Below, one piece after another: positions 8,812 to 18,251 of a stretch of 64,000 nt of DNA. The DNA is from Jiulongibacter sp024742395 (lineage in GTDB: Bacteria > Bacteroidota > Bacteroidia > Cytophagales > Spirosomataceae), in contig OZ252236.1 in the NCBI GenBank assembly GCA_965249455.1, forward strand, positions 3,410,001 to 3,474,000, given 5' to 3'. The translations under genes were made by a program, and so were the position numbers. The notes beneath the pieces are model-generated. The model had not been told where the DNA came from and searched no databases. It saw nothing but the letters and a program-made list of their open reading frames with translations. Position 1 is the stretch's first letter; the number at the start of each line of letters is the position of its first letter.

Positions 8812-10098
8812 TCAGATAGCACGGCGTAATTGGAAATTGGCAACGCCAATTACGCCCTTTCTTCTGTAAAATATGTCAATTGTCTTTCCTTCCTTTCTGG
8901 AAAGAATACGGTAAATTTCGGTTACCGTCATTTCTTCCACGTGTTTTCTGTTCAGGAAGAGTATCTCGTCATTCGGCAATAAACCGGCCTCATCTGCCGG
9001 AGAACCCTCCACGATATCTTTTATATAAAAACGCTTTAAATTAGAAGCGTAGGCTCTCACATCCATTCCACTCATGTCGTGCTCAAACGGCTGTTTCAGA
9101 CGGTTCTTATTGGCTTTTAGAGCCATGTACCCGGCTCTGTAATTAAAGGTCACTTTAAATCTTCTTAAGAACTCCCCTCCTATACTTCCTTGTCTGTCGA
9201 TATCAGTAGGAGGAAACTTCATACTAAAAGACAAAGAGTCAGGAAAAGAGGCAATGACATCATTCATTTCAATATTCCCCATTGAAACCTTGGACACACG
9301 TCCAATATTGCCGTAAATATCTCCATTTAATCCCCTTCCTAAATTAGCCCTGATAACTTTTTCGGGAAGTTCAATATGCCCTTCATCGGAGTTTAAAAGC
9401 AAAGCATGTCCTGCTCCTGTATCGATCACCAAACGCATGGAACGTTTCTCGCCTCCTGCATTTTCTACAAGAGAAATAGCATCGGTGTAAGGCTTGTTTT
9501 GAGTCACCACTATAGGATAACTTTCGCCATGCTTTCTTCTTAGCTTAAATTTATCTGGGTTTGTTATGGTTAGCAGTAGGGTGTTAAAGTCTATTGAAAC
9601 AACAAAATTCTCAAAAAGTGTATGGCCAAAGATACCATGAATGGGAACTCCCATAAATTCAGAAAGTTGAAGAATATCTTTGCTGAGCACTACCACATTT
9701 TGCATGTAGCCATTAATTTTTTCCAAATTGAATTCGTGGCCAACAGAGATTTGTGCCCTCAAGGCTTCCTCCTCACCCGCTCCACTGATAGATACTTCTC
9801 TGACATATTCAAACCCCAACCTGTCGGCAAGTCTTGGATCCGTGATAAAAATGGAACTTACACCTGTATCTAAAATAAAATTTAAAGTATCAGAAGCATC
9901 TATGGTAGCCTTTAGGACAATAAGATTTGAGTAAACTTCAAAAGGAATGGTGACTGTGTTCTTACCTTTCTCTAAATGAAATCCATAAGTTGGCTTCACA
10001 GAATCCTTTTTTCTCCAAAACTGGCCAGAGCTTTCCACAGAGATGGCAAGAAACCAAATCAGATTAAGGAAACTCAATATTTTAACCAGCTTTTTCAT
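8812..10098 (-). CDS. Retropepsin-like aspartyl protease with C-terminal PDZ domain
   Basis: 428 residues with a signal peptide (about 1-26), so periplasmic. Two D-T-G motifs, I-L-D-T-G (77-79) and V-I-D-T-G (226-228), head two retropepsin-like lobes, so the active site may be built within one chain as in pepsins. Residues about 345-425 form a PDZ domain (I-V-E-G-S-P-A-D-E-A-G-L, then N-D-E-I-L). Bacteroidota carry many such aspartyl protease-PDZ proteins; natural substrates are mostly unknown. The last codons overlap a perfect inverted repeat that may serve the convergent gene. Confidence 0.85.
   Translation of the reverse strand: MKKLVKILSFLNLIWFLAISVESSGQFWRKKDSVKPTYGFHLEKGKNTVTIPFEVYSNLIVLKATIDASDTLNFILDTGVSSIFITDPRLADRLGFEYVREVSISGAGEEEALRAQISVGHEFNLEKINGYMQNVVVLSKDILQLSEFMGVPIHGIFGHTLFENFVVSIDFNTLLLTITNPDKFKLRRKHGESYPIVVTQNKPYTDAISLVENAGGEKRSMRLVIDTGAGHALLLNSDEGHIELPEKVIRANLGRGLNGDIYGNIGRVSKVSMGNIEMNDVIASFPDSLSFSMKFPPTDIDRQGSIGGEFLRRFKVTFNYRAGYMALKANKNRLKQPFEHDMSGMDVRAYASNLKRFYIKDIVEGSPADEAGLLPNDEILFLNRKHVEEMTVTEIYRILSRKEGKTIDIFYRRKGVIGVANFQLRRAI
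8823..8863 (+). terminator. Possible terminator nested in the 3' end of the convergent protease gene
   Basis: Perfect 11-bp inverted repeat, GGCGTAATTGG (8823-8833) with CCAATTACGCC (8846-8856), 12-base loop, followed on the plus strand by a pyrimidine-rich CTTTCTTCT tail. It lies just after the plus-strand gene ending at 8806 and inside the coding sequence of the minus-strand gene. Confidence 0.45.
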
Positions 10099-10203
10099 TG
10101 TACTCTTGTGTTACGAAATATAACGATTTCTGAGCATTATTTCATCCAGAGTCTTGTTCTATTTTAGGTAATGATCTTATAAATACTGAATTTTGCGTTA
10201 GAA

Positions 10204-11244
10204 ATGGAGAAGAAAGTTGACATACGGACCCTGACTTTTGACAAACTACTGAGTTGGTTTGAAAGTGAAGGCGAAAAAAAATTCAGAGCAAAACAAGTTT
10301 GGGAATGGCTTTGGCAAAAATCTGCAACGGATTTTGAGACCATGTCAAATCTCTCAAAACCTTTGCGTGAGAAACTCAATGCACATTTTGAGATCAGACC
10401 AGTTAAGGTATCAGAAAGCCAGATAAGCTCTGACAGAACTATCAAATCGGGGTTCAGGCTATACGATAATCATTTAGTTGAAGGTGTACTAATTCCTACT
10501 GATGACAGAATGACCGCCTGCGTTTCTTCTCAGGTAGGCTGCTCATTAACCTGCAAATTCTGTGCAACCGGCTATATGAATAGAGAAAGAAACCTTACCG
10601 GGGCAGAAATTTATGATCAGGTAGTACTCATTAAAAATCAGGCAGAAGAAAATTATCAGGCTCCATTAACTAATATAGTTTATATGGGAATGGGTGAGCC
10701 CCTACTTAACTATGCAGCTGTTCTTGATTCTGTAGATAAAATCACCTCTGAACAAGGTCTGAATTGGTCTCCAAAACGAATTACCGTTTCTACGGCCGGA
10801 ATCGCGAAAATGATAAAAAAACTTGGCGATGATGAAGTGAAGTTTAATCTGGCTCTCTCCCTACATGCAGCCAATGATGAAAAGCGAAATCAGATTATGC
10901 CCATCAATGAAAGTAATTCATTGAGAAACCTGGAAGAAGCTCTCAATTACTTTTACAGAAAAACCCAGAATAAAATCACCTTCGAATACATTATATTTCA
11001 TGGTTTCAATGACACGCTGCAAGATGCCAGGGAGCTATTGGAGTTTTGTAAACGAGTGCCTTCAAAAGTGAACATTATTGAATACAACCCAATTTCTGAA
11101 GCTAACTACCAAAATGCAGACCCTGAAGCTATTGATAAGTTTGCCGATTTTCTCGAGAAAAGGGGTGTTACGGTAAATATTAGAAGAAGTAGAGGAAAAG
11201 ATATTGATGCTGCTTGCGGACAATTGGCCATTAAAGAGAAATAG
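10204..11244 (+). CDS. rlmN: 23S rRNA (adenine2503-C2)-methyltransferase / tRNA m2A37 methyltransferase
   Basis: 346 residues, the usual RlmN length. The radical-SAM cysteines are Cys113, Cys117 and Cys120 (C-S-L-T-C-K-F-C), followed by A-T-G. The C-terminal cysteine that carries the methyl group in this family is present as Cys338 in D-A-A-C-G-Q-L. Y-M-G-M-G-E-P-L and L-S-L-H-A are also family hallmarks. It methylates A2503 in 23S rRNA and A37 in some tRNAs. The gene stands alone, divergent from the protease gene, and ends in a clear terminator. Confidence 0.96.
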   Translation: MEKKVDIRTLTFDKLLSWFESEGEKKFRAKQVWEWLWQKSATDFETMSNLSKPLREKLNAHFEIRPVKVSESQISSDRTIKSGFRLYDNHLVEGVLIPTDDRMTACVSSQVGCSLTCKFCATGYMNRERNLTGAEIYDQVVLIKNQAEENYQAPLTNIVYMGMGEPLLNYAAVLDSVDKITSEQGLNWSPKRITVSTAGIAKMIKKLGDDEVKFNLALSLHAANDEKRNQIMPINESNSLRNLEEALNYFYRKTQNKITFEYIIFHGFNDTLQDARELLEFCKRVPSKVNIIEYNPISEANYQNADPEAIDKFADFLEKRGVTVNIRRSRGKDIDAACGQLAIKEK

Positions 11245-11266
11245 AACCAATAGTGTACTAAAATTT

Positions 11267-11301
11267 GAGCCGCCTATGTATCATAGACGGCTCTTTTATT
11301 T
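11267..11301 (+). terminator. Intrinsic terminator after rlmN
   Basis: Twelve-base arms at 11267-11278 and 11282-11293 (GAGCCG... with ...CGGCTC) pair with one mismatch around a three-base loop, followed by TTTTATTT. Confidence 0.82.
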
Positions 11302-11320
11302 CAGGGTTGAAGGCAAATGC

Positions 11321-14053
11321 CTATTGCTTAAACTCTATTCTTTGTATTTGAAATACAAACTCATCCGGACCAGCGTCAGAATTTCTGAACCTGAAGAAAA
11401 CGTCATGTTTACCGCTTACTCCTTCAGGAATAGTCAGTGGTAAGGCTGTTGCATCTGGTCTTCTAAAACCTGTATCAGGAGATTTCCCAAGGGATTCACT
11501 CCTGCTTACTACCGGGCCATCCATTGAATCTAAGGTCAACTCAATATGGCCTCCTAAAACTGCGGCTCTACCGCCGGTAAGAACGTAAGGTACAATTTCT
11601 GAAATATCTGTTAAATCAATATTCTTATAACCTATAGAGGAATTATCACCCACTGCGTAGAAAGAATTTCTAGAAGCCGTCTGAATTATTGTAGATCTTT
11701 TAAATTCTGCGGTATGAGGACTTAAAATTGGGCTTTTCAAAACCATTAATTTTTCTGTCATTAAAGACTTAGCCATATCGCTTCCTTTATCCTTGTAAGC
11801 TGCTCTAAGCACAAAGCTACCTGGCTCCGGCTCAAAGTCAGGCTTTTTAAGGCTCACCTTTCCGGTTAATCCTATAGAAGAATTTCCGCCAGATTTACCA
11901 TAGTTTAGAATATAGTCTACCATTCTAGCTGCATCTGTTTTGGATAAATCCGGATGTGCACTCATCCCATGCTCTCCCCACACACCACTACCACCATTGA
12001 TTATTTTATCAACCAACATTTCGCGATTCTTTGCATTATTTGGGTATCGAGCCGCCACCGCTTCATAACTTGGTCCAATGGACTTCTCATTAAACTGATG
12101 GCAAGAAATACAATCGCTTCCCTGAATTAATGTTCTGCCTATTGAAAATGATGCTACCTCGTCAGCAGAAGCTTGATTGGCTGCCATTTCTATTGGATCA
12201 TATCCCGCAGGAACGTAATCAAAAGTAACGGCCACTTCTTCGGCTCTTATCCCCTGCCCACTTTTGCCATCCTCGGCGTCATTAACTTCCACATTGTAGT
12301 CTAATGGACCTTCACCAAAATAGAACGTCTTATTACCGGAAGCTAAATCAATATTAACTTTGGGAGCTTCATTCCCTGCAGTAATATTAAAGGAAGTCGC
12401 ATTGGATTCTCCTTTTGAATCTTTCACTGTTAAAGTGACCGTGTAATCACCGCCTTCTTCGAAAGTATAGTTTGGTGATGCACCTTCCATTTTAACTTCT
12501 GGGGCATCATCTTTCTTTATAGACCACTCAAAAGAGAGATTGTCTTTATCATAATCCATTGACCCCTCTGAGCTGAATTGTACTTGCAATGGTAATTTAC
12601 CTGAGTACCGGTCTGCCGAGGCCGCTACCTCCGGTTTTCTATTGCCTGATTTGTATTCCAGTTTAACTAATCTTGCGTTTTCGTTTCCCTTAAACCAGGC
12701 TGTTCCGTATTCCAGAACATATAGATCACCACTTGGCCCAAAATCCATATCTATAGCACTACTGAAATTTTTCTCAGGTAATACTTTCTCCATTGAAACA
12801 TAATCGCCGTTTTCATCCATAGTGATGGCCATAATCCATCCTCTCATAAACTCTGTTATAAGCCATTTCCCTTCATAATAGGAAGGCCAGGGTCTCGGAG
12901 CATTTTTAAAATCTGCCTTTCTGAAAACAGGTCCGCCGGTTGCACTTCTTCCAGATGTACCCATCATAGGAAACTCAGGAGACGGTCCATATGGATAATA
13001 TAAAAATGCAGGAACAGGGTCGCCAAGTTTGGTAATTCCTGTATTGTTTACAGATTCATTCAGCACATTGTTTACATCAAAAGGCTCGCCATAAGTGCCA
13101 TCTTCAGAGTTATAGCGATTGTATGGCCTGTTGTTTCCTATAAAATATGGCCAGCCAAAAAAACCGGGCTCTTTTGCCTGATTGAATTCATCATAACCCA
13201 TTGGCCCCCATATAGAGTCTTTGCTGGCATCAGGCCCCACTTCACCCCAATACAGATAACCTGTTTTGGTGTCAATGGTAGGTCTCCATGGGTTTCTATG
13301 TCCCATTGTGTAAATCTCAGGTCTTGTTTTGTCTGTACCTTCAGGAAACAGATTGCCTTCCGGTATAGTATAAGTGCCGTCAGGTTGTGGCGTAATTCTT
13401 AATATTTTACCCCTTAAGTCATTGGAATTACCCGGTGCTCTTTGATCATCTTCGTTTTCGTGGCCAGGTAGCTCATTTAAATTAGAGGCTCCGCTCCGTG
13501 GGTTAACGGTATTATTCCCCACGGTCAAATAAAGGTTTCCGGCTGGATCCCAGGTCATACCTCCTCCGGTATGGCAACACTCTTCACGCTGTGTAGGTAC
13601 TTCTAAGATTACCTTTTTTGAGTCTTCTACTAAATAATCATCTTTGAATTCATATCTAGCCAGCACATGTTTAGCTGTATCAGGATGAGCATAATAGAGA
13701 TACACCCAATGATTTTCTTCAAAATTATGATCAGCAATTACGCCCATCAATCCCTCCTCTGCAGGTCTGGTTTTGCCTTCTTTGTTCGTGTAAAATGTGT
13801 TTACGTTTATGAAACCGGCATCGGTAGTTTCTTTAGTATTCTCATTAACCAGTTTAAGACCGCCTTTCCTTTCTACAATTAGAATCTTGTTATCTGGAAG
13901 AAAAGTCATTTCCATTGGCTCATCCAGCCCTCGGGACAATTCTACTTCAGTGAATCGATTATCTTCTGGTTTCTTACTTGGATCGTCAGCATTCTCTGAA
14001 CAAGAGGCCAGAGCAATACTTAAAAGCAAGAGTAAATAAAATATTTTGTTCAT
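11321..14053 (-). CDS. Lipoprotein sugar dehydrogenase (PQQ/GSDH-like propeller) with PKD, cytochrome c and C-terminal beta-sandwich
   Basis: 910 residues. A lipobox (L-A-S-C, Cys18) anchors it to a membrane. Residues about 30-465 resemble glucose/sorbosone dehydrogenase beta-propellers (L-D-E-P-M-E-M-T-F-L-P at the start, G-H-R-N-P-W in the middle). A PKD domain follows (about 471-560), then another Ig-like stretch, then a cytochrome c domain whose haem site C-I-S-C-H lies near residue 648, with a later Met in G-M-S-A-H as a possible sixth ligand. The last about 190 residues look like a carbohydrate-binding beta-sandwich. The plausible role is periplasmic oxidation of a sugar with electrons passed to the attached haem. 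Similar multidomain proteins are common in Cytophagales; the substrate is unknown. Confidence 0.85.
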   Translation of the reverse strand: MNKIFYLLLLLSIALASCSENADDPSKKPEDNRFTEVELSRGLDEPMEMTFLPDNKILIVERKGGLKLVNENTKETTDAGFINVNTFYTNKEGKTRPAEEGLMGVIADHNFEENHWVYLYYAHPDTAKHVLARYEFKDDYLVEDSKKVILEVPTQREECCHTGGGMTWDPAGNLYLTVGNNTVNPRSGASNLNELPGHENEDDQRAPGNSNDLRGKILRITPQPDGTYTIPEGNLFPEGTDKTRPEIYTMGHRNPWRPTIDTKTGYLYWGEVGPDASKDSIWGPMGYDEFNQAKEPGFFGWPYFIGNNRPYNRYNSEDGTYGEPFDVNNVLNESVNNTGITKLGDPVPAFLYYPYGPSPEFPMMGTSGRSATGGPVFRKADFKNAPRPWPSYYEGKWLITEFMRGWIMAITMDENGDYVSMEKVLPEKNFSSAIDMDFGPSGDLYVLEYGTAWFKGNENARLVKLEYKSGNRKPEVAASADRYSGKLPLQVQFSSEGSMDYDKDNLSFEWSIKKDDAPEVKMEGASPNYTFEEGGDYTVTLTVKDSKGESNATSFNITAGNEAPKVNIDLASGNKTFYFGEGPLDYNVEVNDAEDGKSGQGIRAEEVAVTFDYVPAGYDPIEMAANQASADEVASFSIGRTLIQGSDCISCHQFNEKSIGPSYEAVAARYPNNAKNREMLVDKIINGGSGVWGEHGMSAHPDLSKTDAARMVDYILNYGKSGGNSSIGLTGKVSLKKPDFEPEPGSFVLRAAYKDKGSDMAKSLMTEKLMVLKSPILSPHTAEFKRSTIIQTASRNSFYAVGDNSSIGYKNIDLTDISEIVPYVLTGGRAAVLGGHIELTLDSMDGPVVSRSESLGKSPDTGFRRPDATALPLTIPEGVSGKHDVFFRFRNSDAGPDEFVFQIQRIEFKQ

Positions 14054-14347
14054 TTGGGTTAGGTTAGTTCATTAGCCACGAAAGTAATTTAGAAATAATC
14101 ATCCTTACTCATAAAGTAGATGTGATATAGCATTCTGAGGATAAGCCAGCTAACTTATGGAGTCTATCCCTAGTTTATATTATTTCCTTCCTTTGAACGA
14201 ATTGATTTTAACGAAACTTCAGGCTGTAGAAATTGTGGTTAAAAAACTACAAACCGAGATAATTTTCACAAAAACTGCCTCCAAATTACCCCAACAGAAT
14301 AGGAGGAACTTGCCTTTATATTCATTTGAAAAATAAACTTTCAAGAT

Positions 14348-16132
14348 ATGAATGCAGAAACAGAAGTGTCAGTCGATACAATTCCCCTGGGGGCAACTCC
14401 CATTGATAATGGCGTAGCTTTTAAAGTTTGGGCTCCCAATGCCCGTGAAGTGCAGGTTTACGGAGATTTCAACCAGTGGAGAGAAGGAGAATTTCTTTTA
14501 GAAAAAACGGAAAATGGAGAATGGCAGACTTTTATTGCCAACTGTAGCACAGGTGATGGTTATAAATTCATTATTACTGATGCTGAAAACAATAAGCTGT
14601 ATAAAAACGACCCAAGAGCTAAAGAACTAACAAACAGTGCAGGTCATAGTGTTGTGGCAACTTCGGCTTTTGACTGGGAAGGCCAGGATAGTTTTCAAAT
14701 GGAGAGTCTGAACAAACTGGTGATCTATGAACTTCATTTGGGTACGTTCAATAAAGTGAGTGATGCTGTAGGTGATTTCTATTCTGCTATTGAAAGATTA
14801 CCGTATCTGAAAGATTTGGGAGTTAACGTTATTGAAATTATGCCCGTCACAGAATTCCCAGGTGATTATTCTTGGGGCTATAATCCTGCCCACCCATTTG
14901 CAGTAGAAAGTGCATATGGTGGGCCTGCCGGTTTTAAACACTTTGTTAAAGAAGCACATAAACAAGGTTTTGCTGTTATACTTGATGTAGTCTATAATCA
15001 CTTTGGTCCGTCAGATATGGATATTTGGCAGTTTGACGGTTGGTCTGAAAATAATCTTGGTGGAATTTATTTCTACAATGACTGGAAAGCCAATACACCT
15101 TGGGGAGATACACGCCCTGACTATGGCAGAGGTGAAGTCAGACAATATATTTTTGACAATGCACTGATGTGGATTGAGGAATTTAAGGTAGATGGCCTGA
15201 GAATGGACATGGTTCCTTATATGCGAAACGTGAGAGCCGATGGCGACCCGGGTGGTGTTTTGAATGAAGGGAAAAGCCTCATACAATGGATAAATAAAAC
15301 CATCAGCGACAAATATCCTGAAAAATTTATTGTAGCTGAGGACCTGCACACCTTAGATGAAATAACAAAAACGGTCGAAAATGACGGCTTTGGTTACTCG
15401 AGCCAGTGGTGTGCTGCTTTTGTTCATCCGGTACGACATGTTTTAACCACAATAAATGACAGTGATAGAGACTTGTCGCAAATAGAGTCCGCCTTATCAA
15501 AAAGATACAATATCGATGCGTTTGAACGTGTGGTCTACACAGAGTCTCATGATGAAGTAGCTAATGGACAAGCAAGGTTGGCAGAAGAAATAGCCCATGG
15601 TGATGTAAATAATTATTTCTCAAGAAAAAGAAGTTTAATCGCTGCCACATTGGTTTTGACTGCTCCCGGAATACCCATGCTTTTTCAAGGTCAGGAACTT
15701 CTGGAAGATGGCTACTTTGACGACGGTGATCCCATTGACTGGCAGAATCTTAAATCCTATAAAGGATTTACCGCCTTTTTCAGAGATTTAATTCATCTTA
15801 GACGAAATTTTGACGGACAAACATTAGGCCTTACAGCTCAGAATCTTGACATCATTCATTTTAACAACGACGACAAAGTCCTGGCTTATCATCGATATGA
15901 CCAAGGAGGTACAGGAGATAGTGTGATTGTACTGCTTAACTTTGCCAATGTAGCCCATGAAAATTATCAACTTGAATTCCCTTTCGAAGCAAACTGGAAA
16001 CTTTGTATCAATGCAGATTCTAATCTTTATAATAAAGAAAACCCAAACCGGGACATTGAATTAAAGTTCAACAACAGAGAAGCATCTTTGCTCTTAACTG
16101 AGTATGCCATTCTGATTTTCAGGGCAGAATAA
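14348..16132 (+). CDS. GH13 alpha-amylase-family enzyme, branching-enzyme-like, with CBM48
   Basis: 594 residues without a signal peptide, so cytoplasmic. Residues about 10-100 form an N-terminal CBM48/E-set domain (F-K-V-W-A-P-N-A-R-E-V, G-D-F-N-Q-W). The GH13 catalytic regions are present: D-V-V-Y-N-H near 212, nucleophile Asp287 in G-L-R-M-D-M, acid/base Glu331 in V-A-E-D, and His401-Asp402 in E-S-H-D-E. The sequence around Y-N-P-A-H-P-F and T-P-W-G-D is like branching enzymes and maltooligosyltrehalose trehalohydrolases, so the exact reaction (branching, hydrolysis or trehalose release) is uncertain. It is monocistronic with a strong terminator. Confidence 0.85.
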   Translation: MNAETEVSVDTIPLGATPIDNGVAFKVWAPNAREVQVYGDFNQWREGEFLLEKTENGEWQTFIANCSTGDGYKFIITDAENNKLYKNDPRAKELTNSAGHSVVATSAFDWEGQDSFQMESLNKLVIYELHLGTFNKVSDAVGDFYSAIERLPYLKDLGVNVIEIMPVTEFPGDYSWGYNPAHPFAVESAYGGPAGFKHFVKEAHKQGFAVILDVVYNHFGPSDMDIWQFDGWSENNLGGIYFYNDWKANTPWGDTRPDYGRGEVRQYIFDNALMWIEEFKVDGLRMDMVPYMRNVRADGDPGGVLNEGKSLIQWINKTISDKYPEKFIVAEDLHTLDEITKTVENDGFGYSSQWCAAFVHPVRHVLTTINDSDRDLSQIESALSKRYNIDAFERVVYTESHDEVANGQARLAEEIAHGDVNNYFSRKRSLIAATLVLTAPGIPMLFQGQELLEDGYFDDGDPIDWQNLKSYKGFTAFFRDLIHLRRNFDGQTLGLTAQNLDIIHFNNDDKVLAYHRYDQGGTGDSVIVLLNFANVAHENYQLEFPFEANWKLCINADSNLYNKENPNRDIELKFNNREASLLLTEYAILIFRAE

Positions 16133-16140
16133 GCTTAGAT

Positions 16141-16180
16141 AGAATCTCAGGTTATTTTCCTGAGATTCTTATTTCTCTAT
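16141..16180 (+). terminator. Intrinsic terminator after the GH13 gene
   Basis: Perfect 11-bp stem AGAATCTCAGG (16141-16151) with CCTGAGATTCT (16159-16169), loop TTATTTT, then a TATTTCTCTATTTTT tail. The tail lies inside the last codons of the convergent phosphatase gene. Confidence 0.8.
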
Positions 16181-17983
16181 TTTTAGCAGAGACATAATTT
16201 TGTTAAATATCATGGTGTTTTCAAATACCCCTCTAAAGTTTTCAGCCCCTGCACCGTAGGCAAAAAGAGGAACCATAATGCCGGTATGATCATCACTATG
16301 AAATTGGAGTTCCAGCTCGGCCGACTCCAAATTACCATGTGGTAGACTTATGCCACCTGTTTCGTGATCTGCTGTTATGATGAGCAAAGTTCTCTTGTTT
16401 TCATCTACAAAGTCCATTGCCACTTTTATTGCTTTATCAAAATCTATCTCCTCGCTAACCACCATCTCCGCATTGTTTGCATGACCTCCGCTATCTATAT
16501 GACCATTTTCAATCATAAGCATAAAGGGCTTCTTCCTGTTATTGAAATGTCTTAAAGTCTTATCTGTGGCTTCGGGTAAGTACTCTCCTCTACCCTGTAT
16601 TTTTGAGGGTAAGCCACTGTAAGCAGCAAGTATCCCGACTTTTCCTGAATCCATAACATCCCAATCATTCAGGCTTATTAGATATTTTCTGTCTGAGTCA
16701 TTCAATTTCTTTTCTTGCAGATATTTAGCCCCACCGCCAATAAACACATCCACTTCGCTTTGATTTAGGTCAGCGAGCAACTTTTCTGAATTATCTCTTT
16801 CATTGGTATGACCATAAAAAGCGGAGGGGGTTGCTCCCGTAATAGCGTCAGTGGTTATTATGCCCGTTAGGTACTGTCTTTGTTTTAAATAATCAAAAAT
16901 GGTTAATAAGTTCTTCCCATCAGGACCCACTCCTATGTATCGGTTATTCGTTTTTTCTCCTGTGGCTAAGGCGGTAGCTCCGGCGGCAGAATCCGTTGTA
17001 AAATCATCGGCCGACTGGGTTTTAACTAAACCTAAGTCTTTAATAGACAGCATGCTTAAATGATTTCCATTGGCATACATGCCGGAGGAAATTTGGGCTA
17101 AACCGTTCCCATCACCTATCATCAAAATGACGTTAACCGGCTGTCTATCAAATAAAATTTCTGATCTGCGACTATTGCCTAACACTCCCGGTTTTGTAAA
17201 GTTTACCAGGTTGCTTTCCAATGATTTTAGATAGGAGTTGCATTCATGGGGTTGATCCGTATTAATATAATTCACACCCAGTTTAGCAAAAGTATACCAG
17301 GCCGTTTTTGAATCTGGCGAGCCCCAAAACCGAATCGGTTTCTTCAATTTATGAATTCTTTCTATTACAGTTTTCAGCCTATTCTCATCCGCATGAGTAA
17401 GTCTTCCTTTGCCATTCCAAACAGAGAATATTCGAAACGGAAAACTCACCATAGCTACTTTATCCAGATCAATCTTTTCTATATCGCTCAGCGACTGATG
17501 GTCAAACATGATATAATCTGGATAAGAACCATACTTTTCAGGTAAGGGTCTGTTTCCTGAAATCACCAGAGTTAGTTTCTTGTTTGATTTATACGCCTCT
17601 TTTATTTCCGGAAAATTATTCAACTCACTTAAAAGGGCGTTTAAAGTAGGCTCAGCAGCTGACTTAAAATCTATTAAAAGTTGTAAATCGAAATTGCTGT
17701 ATCTCTTTGATTTTATCACCTCAGACAGAGGCTTTAAATACATGGAAGTCAATGTATGCTCTTTCTGGATATCCATTTCATCATGTGTCACATAAAGTAC
17801 ACCATCTTTTAAAAAAACATCGGCTTCAATAGAGTTGCTTTCGGAAGAAAATGCTTCCCAAAAAGGGACTCTCTGTGCATAGTCATTATGAGAGTGAATA
17901 CCGATTTTATTGCCTGCCTCTTGAGCTGGCATGGTGAAATTCACAAATAGGAAGGCAAATAATAATGGAAGTGGTTTATTCAT
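16169..17983 (-). CDS. AIM6-like PLC/GDPD-superfamily phosphodiesterase fused to alkaline phosphatase
   Basis: 604 residues with a signal peptide ending near M-P-A-Q (residue 20). Residues about 25-265 form a PI-PLC/GDPD-superfamily barrel: H-S-H-N-D-Y (30-35), I-E-A-D (52-55) and T-H-D-E (66-69) match the AIM6-like subgroup, where HND replaces the usual H-R of GlpQ. Residues about 280-600 are a full PhoA-type alkaline phosphatase with N-V-I-L-M-I-G-D-G, nucleophile Ser in T-D-S-A-A-G-A-T (near 331), H-I-D-S-G-G-H and T-A-D-H-E-T-G-G. Fusing a phosphodiesterase to a monoesterase would allow a phosphodiester to be stripped to free phosphate in two steps in the periplasm. The divergent neighbour is a single-domain phosphatase. 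Confidence 0.88.
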   Translation of the reverse strand: MNKPLPLLFAFLFVNFTMPAQEAGNKIGIHSHNDYAQRVPFWEAFSSESNSIEADVFLKDGVLYVTHDEMDIQKEHTLTSMYLKPLSEVIKSKRYSNFDLQLLIDFKSAAEPTLNALLSELNNFPEIKEAYKSNKKLTLVISGNRPLPEKYGSYPDYIMFDHQSLSDIEKIDLDKVAMVSFPFRIFSVWNGKGRLTHADENRLKTVIERIHKLKKPIRFWGSPDSKTAWYTFAKLGVNYINTDQPHECNSYLKSLESNLVNFTKPGVLGNSRRSEILFDRQPVNVILMIGDGNGLAQISSGMYANGNHLSMLSIKDLGLVKTQSADDFTTDSAAGATALATGEKTNNRYIGVGPDGKNLLTIFDYLKQRQYLTGIITTDAITGATPSAFYGHTNERDNSEKLLADLNQSEVDVFIGGGAKYLQEKKLNDSDRKYLISLNDWDVMDSGKVGILAAYSGLPSKIQGRGEYLPEATDKTLRHFNNRKKPFMLMIENGHIDSGGHANNAEMVVSEEIDFDKAIKVAMDFVDENKRTLLIITADHETGGISLPHGNLESAELELQFHSDDHTGIMVPLFAYGAGAENFRGVFENTMIFNKIMSLLKIEK

Positions 17984-18251
17984 ACTAATTTCTTTGGCTC
18001 AAAAATAAGTTAACTCTTTTGATCAAAAAGTGTCGGAATGTAAAGCTTTTGTTATTTAGTAAAAGCTCATATTATGCAATTGCGATGTTTAATAATAAGT
18101 TTTTGTTAAGATTCAGGGCAATCTATTTTAAGCTTTTGTAAAACTGTTCTTAAGCGTGATGTTCAGATACTGTAATGACCAATATTTGTGGTTTCATAGT
18201 TTAATCATCAAAGCTAAAACACCATTATTCATTGACTAACAATTTATTTTA

